Origin: Bacteroidota bacterium
GTDB lineage: Bacteria; Bacteroidota; Bacteroidia; Bacteroidales; B39-G9
DNA length: 38,644 bases
Reading direction: 5' to 3'
NCBI GenBank assembly: GCA_015222055.1
Contig: JADFUR010000034.1
Location: forward strand, 1 to 38,644
Shown here: positions 25,988 through 34,317 of the stretch, one piece after another
How the letters are laid out: each line of letters opens with the position of its first letter
Position numbering within the stretch: the first letter of the stretch is position 1
Notes under the pieces: generated by a model
Seen by the model: the letters and a program-made list of their open reading frames with translations, nothing else
The model's database searches: none
Told to the model about the DNA's origin: nothing
Translations under genes and position numbers: made by a program

Positions 25988-26656
25988 ATGATTACAATCA
26001 AAAATTTACACAAATCATATAATATAGGAAAAAACAAATTAGATGTTCTAAAGGGTATTGATGTACAAATTGAAGATGGAGAACTTGTTTCAATAATGGG
26101 ATCTTCTGGTTCAGGCAAGTCCACTTTATTAAACATTCTTGGAATTCTCGATAACTATGACATAGGGTCATATCATTTAGATGACATCTTAATTAGTAAC
26201 ATGAGCGAAAAAAAAGCAGCAAATTACAGAAATAAATACTTTGGTTTTGTATTTCAATCATTCAATCTTATTGCATTTAAAAATGCCATGGAGAATGTAG
26301 CTTTGCCTCTTTACTATCAAAAAGTTAGTCGAAAAAAACGCAATAAGATAGCTATGGAATATCTCGATAAAATGGGTATTTTAGATAGAGCTACTCATTT
26401 ACCAAGTGAAATGTCGGGAGGAGAAAAACAACGTGTTGCCATATCGAGAGCTCTTGTTACTCAACCAAAAGTAATTTTGGCTGACGAACCAACTGGAGCA
26501 TTAGATACTACTAATTCTTATGAAGTAATGGATATTCTAAAATCTATTAACGAAACAGGAATGACTGTAATTGTAGTTACTCACGAACAAGATATTTCTG
26601 AAAAAACAAATAGGGTAATAAGATTAAAAGACGGATTAATTGAAAATCACAATTGA
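25988..26656 (+). CDS. ABC transporter ATP-binding protein (MacB/LolD type)
   Basis: 222 residues. Walker [10 protein letters not shown] (about 37-45), Q-loop FVFQSFNLI, signature MSGGEKQRV (usual form LSGGQ-Q-R-V), Walker B VILADEP with the catalytic Glu, D-loop GALD and switch His in VVTHEQD. This is the LolD/MacB/FtsE-like class, which powers extrusion or mechanotransmission and not import. It is the first gene of a plus-strand set with two FtsX-like permeases and an adaptor. The gaps are 132, 222 and 46 bases, so a single transcript is likely but not proven. Confidence 0.95.
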   Translation: MITIKNLHKSYNIGKNKLDVLKGIDVQIEDGELVSIMGSSGSGKSTLLNILGILDNYDIGSYHLDDILISNMSEKKAANYRNKYFGFVFQSFNLIAFKNAMENVALPLYYQKVSRKKRNKIAMEYLDKMGILDRATHLPSEMSGGEKQRVAISRALVTQPKVILADEPTGALDTTNSYEVMDILKSINETGMTVIVVTHEQDISEKTNRVIRLKDGLIENHN

Positions 26657-26788
26657 AAAATTTGTTTACCTGTGTAGCCCATTATTCTTATTTCCTAAAA
26701 ATTATATTTTAGATGAGATTATTAATTACTGAAATTATTTTGTACAGAGAAATAACTTTTTAAACATTTAACTTTAAAACGATTATCA

Positions 26789-28021
26789 ATGTTTGATATA
26801 GACAGTTGGCAAGAAATATTTGGCACTATTAAAAAAAATAAGCTACGGACTTTTTTAACAGGCTTTAGTGTTGCGTGGGGTATTTTTATGCTTATAATTT
26901 TACTAGGCTCTGGTAAAGGTTTTGAAAATGGCGTGAAAAAACAGTTTGCCGGTGATGCTGTTAATAGCATTTGGGTATACAGCGGAAGCACTTCAATGGC
27001 TTATAAAGGTTTTAAACCGGGCAGAAGAATTCGATTTACGAACAACGATTATGACGAGACAAAACTTAAAGTGAAACAAGTAGAAGAAATTTCTTCTCGT
27101 TATGGAATTGGTGGAAATCATAGTATTACTTATAAAGAGAAATATGGAGCATTCAATATTGTTACTGTTCATCCTGCCACTAAGCATATTGAAAAAATCC
27201 AAATGAAAGAGGGGCGATTTATTAATGAAATTGACATTAATAAATATAGAAAAATTACTTCAATAAGCAAAATAGTAAAAGATGCATTATTCGATAAAAA
27301 AGAGGAAGCTATAGGAAAATATATTAATATTAATAATATTCCTTTTAAAGTAGTTGGTATTTTCGAAGATAAAAACGAAAGAGATAATCGTCGTATTTAT
27401 ATTCCAATAAGTACAGCCCAAAAAGTTTTCAACGGAAACAATAGGATTCGGAACCTTGCTTTTACAACAAAAAACGTTTCTCCAAAACAAAGTAAAAAAT
27501 TAGAAGAAAAGGTAAGAGAACAATTTGCTTCACGTCATAAATTCGACAAAGAAGATAAGAGTGCAATCTATATAAATAATAATATAGATAATTTTAGACA
27601 AGCTAATAATTTATTTACAGGAATAAGTATTTTTATATGGATTATTGGAATAGGAACAATAATTGCTGGTATTGTAGGGGTAAGTAATATTATGATTATT
27701 GTTGTAAAAGAAAGAACTAAAGAAATAGGAATTAGAAAAGCTATTGGAGCAACACCAAATTCAATAATTTTTCAAATTTTATCAGAAGCAATATTGATTA
27801 CCGGAATTGCAGGCTATGTAGGATTAGTGCTTGGCGTTGGTTTACTGGAATTGATTTCGACTAATTTAAAAGGCACTGACTTTTTCTTAAATCCTCAGGT
27901 AGATTTTAGAATAGCTATTAGTGCAACATTATTATTAATATTTTCAGGTGCTTTAGCAGGATTTTTTCCTGCAAAAAGAGCTTCGAAAATTAAACCAATA
28001 ATTGCTCTTCGCGATGAGTAA
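26789..28021 (+). CDS. MacB-type ABC permease 1
   Basis: 410 residues. N-terminal helix at about 20-45 (LRTFLTGFSVAWGIFMLIILLGSG), then a periplasmic MacB_PCD domain (about 45-270; TKHIEKIQMKEGRFINEIDI, IPFKVVGIFED, RRIYIPISTAQ), then three helices of the FtsX domain (about 280-400). The conserved cytoplasmic motif IIVVKERTKEIGIRKAIGATP and the closing FFPAKRASKIKPIIALRDE are present. It is a paralogue of the next permease (both open MFD-D-WQEIF). The two may form a heterodimer with the ATPase. The function in export of a peptide, lipid or drug is inferred from family. Confidence 0.93.
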   Translation: MFDIDSWQEIFGTIKKNKLRTFLTGFSVAWGIFMLIILLGSGKGFENGVKKQFAGDAVNSIWVYSGSTSMAYKGFKPGRRIRFTNNDYDETKLKVKQVEEISSRYGIGGNHSITYKEKYGAFNIVTVHPATKHIEKIQMKEGRFINEIDINKYRKITSISKIVKDALFDKKEEAIGKYININNIPFKVVGIFEDKNERDNRRIYIPISTAQKVFNGNNRIRNLAFTTKNVSPKQSKKLEEKVREQFASRHKFDKEDKSAIYINNNIDNFRQANNLFTGISIFIWIIGIGTIIAGIVGVSNIMIIVVKERTKEIGIRKAIGATPNSIIFQILSEAILITGIAGYVGLVLGVGLLELISTNLKGTDFFLNPQVDFRIAISATLLLIFSGALAGFFPAKRASKIKPIIALRDE

Positions 28022-28098
28022 TAGTTATAAAGTATCTGTGTATATGAAAGTATTAATTTGATTTGTGTGGTTATTTTTATATGGAATATGATTTATTT

Positions 28099-28210
28099 TT
28101 TGTCATTAATTGTCATTTGACTTCGCCGTCATTCAACTATTTAATAATGAAAACAATACAATTATTTCTCATTACAGAGTAGGCAATTAATGACTACTAA
28201 TGACTATTTA
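28099..28210. repeat. AATGAC short repeat cluster C, inside the ABC gene set
   Basis: It lies in the 222-base gap between the two permease genes. On the minus strand a full unit reads AATGAC-GGCGAAGTC-AAATGAC (28133 to 28112); the core is GGCGAAGCC of cluster B with one C to T change that leaves a G-T pair. Further TGTCATT and AATGAC words surround it (TTGTCATTAATTGTCATT; TTAATGACTACTAATGAC). Confidence 0.6.
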
Positions 28211-28243
28211 TAGTATAATAAGCACTAAATAAATATTTAAACT

Positions 28244-29509
28244 ATGTTCGATTTAGATAGATGGCAAGAGATATTCAGCTCATTAAAACATAACAAGTTA
28301 AGAACTTTCTTGACTGTTTTTGGAGTTTTTTGGGGAATTTTTATGCTTATGATAATGTTGGGCTCCAGCAGTGGTCTAACTAATGGAGTAACTGAAGGAA
28401 TGAAAGACTTTGCAACAAACAGTGCTTTTGTTTGGACACAAAGAACAACCCAGCCATATAAAGGTTTTCAGCGAGGTAGAAGATGGAATTTTACTAATGA
28501 TGACATGACAGGTATCAAAAAGAATATTCGTGAAATTAATATTCTTGCACCTCGATTGAATGGATGGGGCGGTGATGGAGCAAACAATGCTGTCAGAGGT
28601 ATTAAATCAGGAGCTTTTACTATTTCTGGAGATTATCCCGAAATTAATAAAATTGATCCTGTATTAATGGTAAAAGGTCGTTTCTTGAATAATGTTGACA
28701 TTGCGGAAAAACGCAAAATTGCAGTTATTGGAAACCATGTGTTTGATGTTCTCTTTAAACAGGATGAAGACCCAATTGGAAAATACATTAAAATTAAAAA
28801 TGTCTACTTTAAAGTTGTTGGCGTATTTAAACCTAAAAATCCAAATGTAAATATGGGAGGAGATAAAGGACAAACAATTTTTTTACCCTTTACAACTTTA
28901 CAGCGAACATATAATTTTGGAGATGTTGTTCACTATTTCGGTATAACAGCAAAAGAAGGTGTTCCTGTTTCTCAAATCGAAGATAAAGTAGTCACATTAT
29001 TAAAAAAACGGCATAAAATTGCACCTAATGATGAACAGGCTGTTGGACATGTTAATATTGAAAAAGAAGTAAAAAAAATATATATTCTATTTACAGGAAT
29101 GCACTTTTTAATTTGGATAGTTGGTATTGGCACTTTACTTGCAGGCGTTATTGGCATTAGTAATATCATGCTTGTAATTGTTAAAGAACGAACTAAAGAA
29201 ATTGGTATTCAACGTGCTATAGGAGCAACACCAAAAAAAGTAATAGGACAAATAATTACAGAATCGGTATTTTTAACTACCCTTGCCGGATACTCCGGAT
29301 TAGTAGCAGGAGTTGGAATTATTCAGGCTATTAATCTTATTTTAGTAAAATCTGGTGTCGATACAGGTATGTTTAAAAACCCAGGGGTCGATTTCAACAT
29401 CGCAATTATTTCTTTAATAATAATAATTTGCAGTGGTGTTTTTGCAGGATTATTACCTGCTTATAGAGCAGTAAAAATTAAGCCCATTGATGCTCTCCGC
29501 AGTGAATAA
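28244..29509 (+). CDS. MacB-type ABC permease 2
   Basis: 421 residues with the same plan as permease 1: N-terminal helix (LRTFLTVFGVFWGIFMLMIMLGS), periplasmic domain (about 45-285; MVKGRFLNNVDIAEKRKIAVIG, VYFKVVGVFKPK, GQTIFLPFTTLQ) and three C-terminal helices with VIVKERTKEIGIQRAIGATP and LLPAYRAVKIKPIDALRSE. Close similarity to the preceding gene shows a tandem duplication. Most MacB exporters are homodimers, so two permeases point to a heterodimer or to two alternative assemblies sharing one ATPase. Confidence 0.93.
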   Translation: MFDLDRWQEIFSSLKHNKLRTFLTVFGVFWGIFMLMIMLGSSSGLTNGVTEGMKDFATNSAFVWTQRTTQPYKGFQRGRRWNFTNDDMTGIKKNIREINILAPRLNGWGGDGANNAVRGIKSGAFTISGDYPEINKIDPVLMVKGRFLNNVDIAEKRKIAVIGNHVFDVLFKQDEDPIGKYIKIKNVYFKVVGVFKPKNPNVNMGGDKGQTIFLPFTTLQRTYNFGDVVHYFGITAKEGVPVSQIEDKVVTLLKKRHKIAPNDEQAVGHVNIEKEVKKIYILFTGMHFLIWIVGIGTLLAGVIGISNIMLVIVKERTKEIGIQRAIGATPKKVIGQIITESVFLTTLAGYSGLVAGVGIIQAINLILVKSGVDTGMFKNPGVDFNIAIISLIIIICSGVFAGLLPAYRAVKIKPIDALRSE

Positions 29510-29555
29510 TTTTTAATTAAAAATTAAATATAAATAACTACAAAAAAATAAAAAG

Positions 29556-30644
29556 ATGAAAAAAATTTTAAAAATGGTATTTGGAGTTTTAATTATTGTG
29601 ATTTTTATAGGAACAATTGTTTTTTTATATAATCGTTCAAAATCCAAACCAGTTATTTATGAAACAGAAACACCTTTTGTTTCTAATATTGTAAAAAAAA
29701 CTGTAGCAACAGGTTCAATAGTACCAAGAAAAGAAATTGAGATTAAACCTCAAGTATCTGGTATTATTCAAGAAATTTATGTTGAGCCGGGAAACAAAAT
29801 AAAAACAGGAGATCTTATTGCAAAAGTTAAGGTAATTCCAAATATGATTAACCTAAATAATGCTGAAAATCGTTTAAATAGAGCCAAAATTAGTTTTGCC
29901 GATTCTGAAAAAATTTACAAACGTCAAAAACAATTATTTGCTGATGAAGTTATTGCCGAAGGTGAGTTCCAACAATACGAACTATCTTTTTTAAACTCAA
30001 AAGAAGAATTAGATGCTGCAGAGAATAACTTTCAGATTATTAAAGAAGGCGTTTCTAAAAAAGCCGACCAATCTACAAATACTTTAGTACGTTCGACTAT
30101 TGATGGTACAATTTTAGATGTGCCTGTTGAAGAAGGGAATTCTGTGATTGAATCTAACACTTTTAATGCCGGCACAACAATAGCAACAATAGCAAACCTA
30201 GGTGAAATGATTTTTAAAGGAAATGTTGATGAAGCCGAAGTAGGTAAACTAAACGAAAATATGCCACTCTTACTTACCGTTGGTGCACTAGAAGATGCTA
30301 AATTTGAAGCTAAACTTGAATACATATCGCCAAAAGGAGTTATAGAAAATGGTGCTGTTCAATTTGAAATTAAAGCTAAAGTTAACTTGCAGGATACTTT
30401 ATTTATTAGAGCTGGTTATAGTGCTAACGCAGATATTGTTCTTGAAAAAAAGGATAGCATACTTGTTATTCATGAAAGCCTATTAAATTTCAGAAAAAAT
30501 TCAGATTCTGCTTTTGTAGAAATTGAAACCGAAGCTCAAAAATTTGAAGAGCGTGATGTAATACTTGGCATTTCTGACGGTATTAATATTGAAATAATCT
30601 CTGGCCTTAACGAAAAAACTAAAATTAAAATTCCCAAACTCTAA
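29556..30644 (+). CDS. Periplasmic adaptor (membrane fusion) protein, MacA/HlyD type
   Basis: 362 residues. An N-terminal membrane anchor (about 5-27) has no lipobox Cys. A lipoyl-like half motif follows (GSIVPRKEIEIKPQVSGIIQEIYVEPGNKIKTGDLIAKV), then a short alpha hairpin (about 95-170), the second lipoyl half (VRSTIDGTILDVPVEEGNSV), and a beta barrel and proximal domain to the C-terminus. It would link the MacB-like permeases to an outer membrane channel. No TolC-like gene is present in the window, so a shared channel is expected. It is the last gene of the set, ending at a good terminator. Confidence 0.93.
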   Translation: MKKILKMVFGVLIIVIFIGTIVFLYNRSKSKPVIYETETPFVSNIVKKTVATGSIVPRKEIEIKPQVSGIIQEIYVEPGNKIKTGDLIAKVKVIPNMINLNNAENRLNRAKISFADSEKIYKRQKQLFADEVIAEGEFQQYELSFLNSKEELDAAENNFQIIKEGVSKKADQSTNTLVRSTIDGTILDVPVEEGNSVIESNTFNAGTTIATIANLGEMIFKGNVDEAEVGKLNENMPLLLTVGALEDAKFEAKLEYISPKGVIENGAVQFEIKAKVNLQDTLFIRAGYSANADIVLEKKDSILVIHESLLNFRKNSDSAFVEIETEAQKFEERDVILGISDGINIEIISGLNEKTKIKIPKL

Positions 30645-30660
30645 ATAGTTGTACAAAAGA

Positions 30661-30694
30661 CCTTCCTTTAGTTTAAACTTAGGAAGGCTTTTTG
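30661..30694 (+). terminator. Terminator of the ABC exporter set
   Basis: The stem CCTTCCT...AGGAAGG contains an inner palindrome AGTTTAAACT and is followed by CTTTTTG. It starts 16 bases after the adaptor stop. Confidence 0.85.
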
Positions 30695-30817
30695 ATTCTA
30701 AAAAAATTTCAATAATAATTTATTTCTCAAAATTCTATTGCAATAACTCACATATTTTTTTATATATTTGTATGAAATAGTCAATTAATATTTATAATAA
30801 AAAATCAATCTCTTTTA

Positions 30818-31912
30818 ATGAAAATTAAAAACATTGTTACATATTTAGAAACCGTTGCACCATTATCTTACCAAGAATCTTATGATAATTCAGGATTAAT
30901 TGTTGGAGATTTACAACAGGAACTCACATCAGTGTTAATTACTATAGACACAATTGAGGGAGTTGTTGACGAAGCAATTGAACTTGGAGCAAACCTTATT
31001 GTTTCACATCATCCTATTGTATTTAGTGCTTTAAAAAAAATTACCGGTGCCAATTATATTGAACGAACAATAATAAAAGCTATAAAAAATAATATTTCAA
31101 TTTACGCATGCCATACAAATCTTGACAGTATTATTGGTGGCGTGAATTCAAAAATTTGTGAAAAACTCGAATTGGTGAATTGTAAAATACTAGCACCAAA
31201 ACAAAATGAATTGCAAAAATTGATAACTTTCGTCCCTGTTTCGCACCTAAATAACATTCAAGAAGCTCTGTTTAAAGCAGGTGCTGGAAATATTGGCAAT
31301 TATGATAAATGTGGATTTTCCACACAAGGGAACGGCTCGTTTAAAGCATCTCAAGGCACTAAACCTTTTGTTGGCGAAATTGGCAAGGTTCATATTGAAA
31401 AAGAAGCTCGATTTGAAACTGTATTTCCAAAAAATATTCAAAATAAAGTAATCTCTGCATTAATAAAAGCACATCCTTACGAAGAAGTCGCTTATGATAT
31501 TTATGCTTTACAAAATGAATATTCAAAAGTAGGAATGGGAATGATTGGTGAGTTAAAAAATGAAATAAATGAACTGGACTTTCTCAAAAAAATTAAAAAT
31601 GTTTTTAAAACAGAATCAATAAGATATACTGATTTACTAAATAAAAAAATAAACAAAGTTGCGGTTTGTGGTGGCAGTGGTAATTTTTTACTAAAAAATG
31701 CAATAGTCGCAAAGGCTGACATCTTTGTATCATCTGACTTTAAGTATCACCAATTTTTTGATGCAGAAAATAAAATTTTAATAGCAGATATTGGTCATTA
31801 TGAAAGTGAACAATACACAAAGGATGTCTTTTATTCTTTACTTACAAAAAAATTCCCTAACTTTGCATTTTATTTTTCAAAAATAAACTCAAATCCCATA
31901 AATTATTTGTAG
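30818..31912 (+). CDS. Nif3-like dinuclear metal-centre protein
   Basis: 364 residues, the long form of the NIF3/YbgI/YqfO family with a central PII-like insert (about 130-240: LQKLITFVPVSHLNNIQEAL ... AHPYEEVAYDIY). Metal ligands are visible in IVSHHPIVF (about 63-71), HTNLD (about 99-103) and, at the C-terminal end, DIGHYESE. Some members are annotated as GTP cyclohydrolase I type 2, but the cellular role is unsettled. TATATTTG at 30763-30770 fits a -7 box, with TTG 22 bases before it. The gene is followed four bases after its stop by the zinc-ribbon gene, an association common in Bacteroidetes and also seen in other phyla, which suggests a joint role. Confidence 0.93.
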   Translation: MKIKNIVTYLETVAPLSYQESYDNSGLIVGDLQQELTSVLITIDTIEGVVDEAIELGANLIVSHHPIVFSALKKITGANYIERTIIKAIKNNISIYACHTNLDSIIGGVNSKICEKLELVNCKILAPKQNELQKLITFVPVSHLNNIQEALFKAGAGNIGNYDKCGFSTQGNGSFKASQGTKPFVGEIGKVHIEKEARFETVFPKNIQNKVISALIKAHPYEEVAYDIYALQNEYSKVGMGMIGELKNEINELDFLKKIKNVFKTESIRYTDLLNKKINKVAVCGGSGNFLLKNAIVAKADIFVSSDFKYHQFFDAENKILIADIGHYESEQYTKDVFYSLLTKKFPNFAFYFSKINSNPINYL

Positions 31913-31916
31913 CAAA

Positions 31917-32684
31917 ATGGTAAATAAAAATTCAAATCAATCAAGTACCGAATTAACTGTTGAAGATAAATTAAGAGCATTGTATACTCTACAACAAGTT
32001 GATACAGATATTAATAAAATTAAAATTCTTAGGGGCGAATTGCCATTAGAAATTCAAGATCTTGAAGATGAGTTAGTTGGACTCGAAACAAGAATCAATA
32101 ATTTTAATGAAGAAGTTGAAAAATTAGATTCTGAATTAAAAAACAGAAAAAACGAGATAATTAATGCTGATACTTTGATTAAAAAATACAAAGCTCAACA
32201 AATGAATGTTCGCAATAATCGTGAATACGACTCTCTTTCTAAAGAAATCGAATTTCAAACATTAGAAATAGAGCTCTACAATAAAAAGAACAATGAGTAT
32301 AGTTCTATAATTGAACAAAAGAACTTGATTATTGCTAAATCGAAAGAAAATTTTGAAGAAAGAAAAGGAGATTTAGATACAAAAAAAGCTGAACTAGAAA
32401 ATATTATTGAAGAAACAAAAAAAGAAGAAGAACGTTTAGTAAAAAAGGCTGAAGAAATTGAGCATAAAATTGATGAACGTTTAGTAACAGCATATAATAG
32501 AATTAGAAAAAATGCCAGAAATGGATTAGCAGTAGTAACTGTTCAAAGGGATGCTTGTGGTGGTTGTTTTAACAAAATACCTCCTCAAAGACAAGTTGAT
32601 GTTCGTTCTCGTAAAAAAATTATAGTTTGTGAATATTGTGGTCGAATACTTGTTGACGATGATATTATTAAAGTCGAAGAATAA
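31917..32684 (+). CDS. C4-type zinc-ribbon coiled-coil protein (DUF164 family)
   Basis: 255 residues. A long coiled coil (about 20-190, rich in Glu/Lys/Leu heptads) precedes a C-terminal zinc ribbon with two pairs: DACGGCFNKIPPQ and VCEYCGRILV. The middle has the conserved VRNNREYDSLSKEIEFQ. The family is annotated as a nucleic-acid-binding zinc-ribbon protein; the exact role is not established. It is translationally close to nif3 (four bases between genes) and ends at a perfect 14-bp terminator hairpin. Confidence 0.92.
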   Translation: MVNKNSNQSSTELTVEDKLRALYTLQQVDTDINKIKILRGELPLEIQDLEDELVGLETRINNFNEEVEKLDSELKNRKNEIINADTLIKKYKAQQMNVRNNREYDSLSKEIEFQTLEIELYNKKNNEYSSIIEQKNLIIAKSKENFEERKGDLDTKKAELENIIEETKKEEERLVKKAEEIEHKIDERLVTAYNRIRKNARNGLAVVTVQRDACGGCFNKIPPQRQVDVRSRKKIIVCEYCGRILVDDDIIKVEE

Positions 32685-32700
32685 AATTAAAAAAATTTAT

Positions 32701-32732
32701 AAAAAACTATTAGACTTTTCTAATAGTTTTTT
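32701..32732 (+). terminator. Terminator of nif3/zinc-ribbon operon
   Basis: The arms AAAAAACTATTAGA and TCTAATAGTTTTTT match perfectly (14 bp) around loop CTTT. It starts 16 bases after the zinc-ribbon stop. Confidence 0.9.
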
Positions 32733-32760
32733 ATATTATAAATAATATTTTATTCTGAGA

Positions 32761-32819
32761 AATCATCAAACAAAAGCTTGATGTATTTTCAATTTTTAAA
32801 ATATACTTGTTTGATGATT
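32761..32819 (+). promoter_or_regulatory. Inverted repeat overlapping the TPR gene start, with a competing hairpin
   Basis: AATCATCAAACAA (32761-32773) is the perfect complement of TTGTTTGATGATT (32807-32819), which contains the likely start codon ATG 32814. The inner word CATCAA (32764-32769) can instead pair with TTGATG at 32778-32783, which holds the alternative in-frame ATG 32781. The two pairings exclude each other. It could be an RNA control element or a protein operator. Confidence 0.5.
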
Positions 32820-34295
32820 AAAAAATTAATCATAATTTTAGTTTATTTCTTTATCCCTGAATTAATTTTTGCAAATTTTGATTTTAATAAGAATTGCAAT
32901 AATACTTTTAAACTTATCTTAGATTTACAATTTGATGAGGCTATAAAATTTACAAAAGTTGAAAAACAAATAAATCCTGACAATAAACTTGTTTATTATT
33001 TCGATAATTACGTTTATTTTTTAAAAACGATTGCTTCCGATTCCGAAAATGATTACTTAATATTTAAAAATAAATTTGATTTTAATTATAATAAATTAAA
33101 AAAAGCAAATCAGAATTCTCCATACTTTTTATATACTCAGGCCGACATTCATTTTCAGTCAGCAATACTTTCTTATAAATTTAAAGACTTTATTTTAGCT
33201 TCCTATCACTTTTATAAAGCCTATAAATTAATATCTTTAAATTTTAAAAAACATCCCGATTTTTACCAAAATTACAAATTAACAGGAAGTTTTAATTTAT
33301 TACTTGCATCTATACCACAAAATTATGAGTGGTTTAAAAATTTGTTTAACATTAATGGGAATATTAATCTAGGAATAAAAGAATTGGAATATTATTATTT
33401 GCAGAGTAAAAATTCTGCATATAATACAGAAAGCATTATTCTTTTATCGTTTGCCTATCAACATTTTTTATCTAATAACAAAAGAGCATATATTTTTTTA
33501 AACCATACAAATCAAATTAATTTACAAAATCCACTAATCTGTTTTTTATATGCCAACTCATGCGTCAAAGTTGATAAAAATAATGAAGCAATAGCTGTAT
33601 CAGAAAATTGCCTAAAGAATTCAAAAATTTATACTATAAAATATTTATACTATTTTTTAGGAATAATGAAATTAAACAGACTAGATAATGATGCAGATAT
33701 TTATTTTTTTAAATATTTAGACTTGTATAAAGGAAAGAACTATATAAAATCATCATACCAAAAATTAGCATGGTATTATTTAATAAATAAAGATTATTTA
33801 AAATATAATATTTATTTTAATAAAGTTAAACAATTGGGTTTTGTTAACACAGAAGCTGACAAACAAGCATATATAGAAGCAAATCAATCTGTTAAAATAA
33901 ATAAAGAATTATTAAAAGCAAGGCTTTTGTTTGATGGAGGAAATTTTGCTGAAGCAGAACAATTACTACTAAAAAATTCAGATATCTCAAATAATAAATC
34001 AAAAAAAGATAACATTGAATATCTGTATAGACTTGCTAGAATTTTTCATAAAAAAAACCGATTAGAAGAAGCAAAGCAACAATATGAGCTTGTGATTTCA
34101 AAAGGAAGCGAATTGCCTTATTATTATGCCAAAAATTCAGCTTTACAATTAGCATTAATTTATGAAAACGAAAATGATTTTAAATACTCAGACTTTTATT
34201 TTCATAAAAGTCTGAGTATTAAATCAAATGAATACAAAAATAGTATTAATTTCAATGCTAAATCCGGTTTAAATAGGATTCATTTACAAAACTAA
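32814..34295 (+). CDS. Exported TPR-repeat protein of unknown function
   Basis: 493 residues from ATG 32814, chosen because it gives a clean signal peptide (MIKKLIIILVYFFIPELIFA). The frame is open to ATG 32781 and TTG 32778, which would add 11-12 residues in front. The rest is helical, very rich in Asn, Lys, Tyr and Phe, with TPR-like units (about 85-130, 205-300 and 365-480; e.g. ARLLFDGGNFAEAEQLLLKN, YRLARIFHKKNRLEEAKQQYELVISKG). No enzyme motif is visible. It is probably a periplasmic or outer membrane scaffold. Its end holds a 17-bp perfect hairpin and it converges on the helicase gene with only 22 bases between stops. Confidence 0.78.
   Translation: MIKKLIIILVYFFIPELIFANFDFNKNCNNTFKLILDLQFDEAIKFTKVEKQINPDNKLVYYFDNYVYFLKTIASDSENDYLIFKNKFDFNYNKLKKANQNSPYFLYTQADIHFQSAILSYKFKDFILASYHFYKAYKLISLNFKKHPDFYQNYKLTGSFNLLLASIPQNYEWFKNLFNINGNINLGIKELEYYYLQSKNSAYNTESIILLSFAYQHFLSNNKRAYIFLNHTNQINLQNPLICFLYANSCVKVDKNNEAIAVSENCLKNSKIYTIKYLYYFLGIMKLNRLDNDADIYFFKYLDLYKGKNYIKSSYQKLAWYYLINKDYLKYNIYFNKVKQLGFVNTEADKQAYIEANQSVKINKELLKARLLFDGGNFAEAEQLLLKNSDISNNKSKKDNIEYLYRLARIFHKKNRLEEAKQQYELVISKGSELPYYYAKNSALQLALIYENENDFKYSDFYFHKSLSIKSNEYKNSINFNAKSGLNRIHLQN
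34183..34220. repeat. 17-bp perfect hairpin inside the TPR gene
   Basis: AATACTCAGACTTTTAT (34183-34199), loop TTTC, ATAAAAGTCTGAGTATT (34204-34220). It is a perfect match, about 75 bases before the stop codon. No T-run follows on either strand. Such a long exact stem inside coding sequence is unexpected by chance. Confidence 0.85.
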
Positions 34296-34317
34296 CATTT
34301 ACGGCCTAATTTTTATA

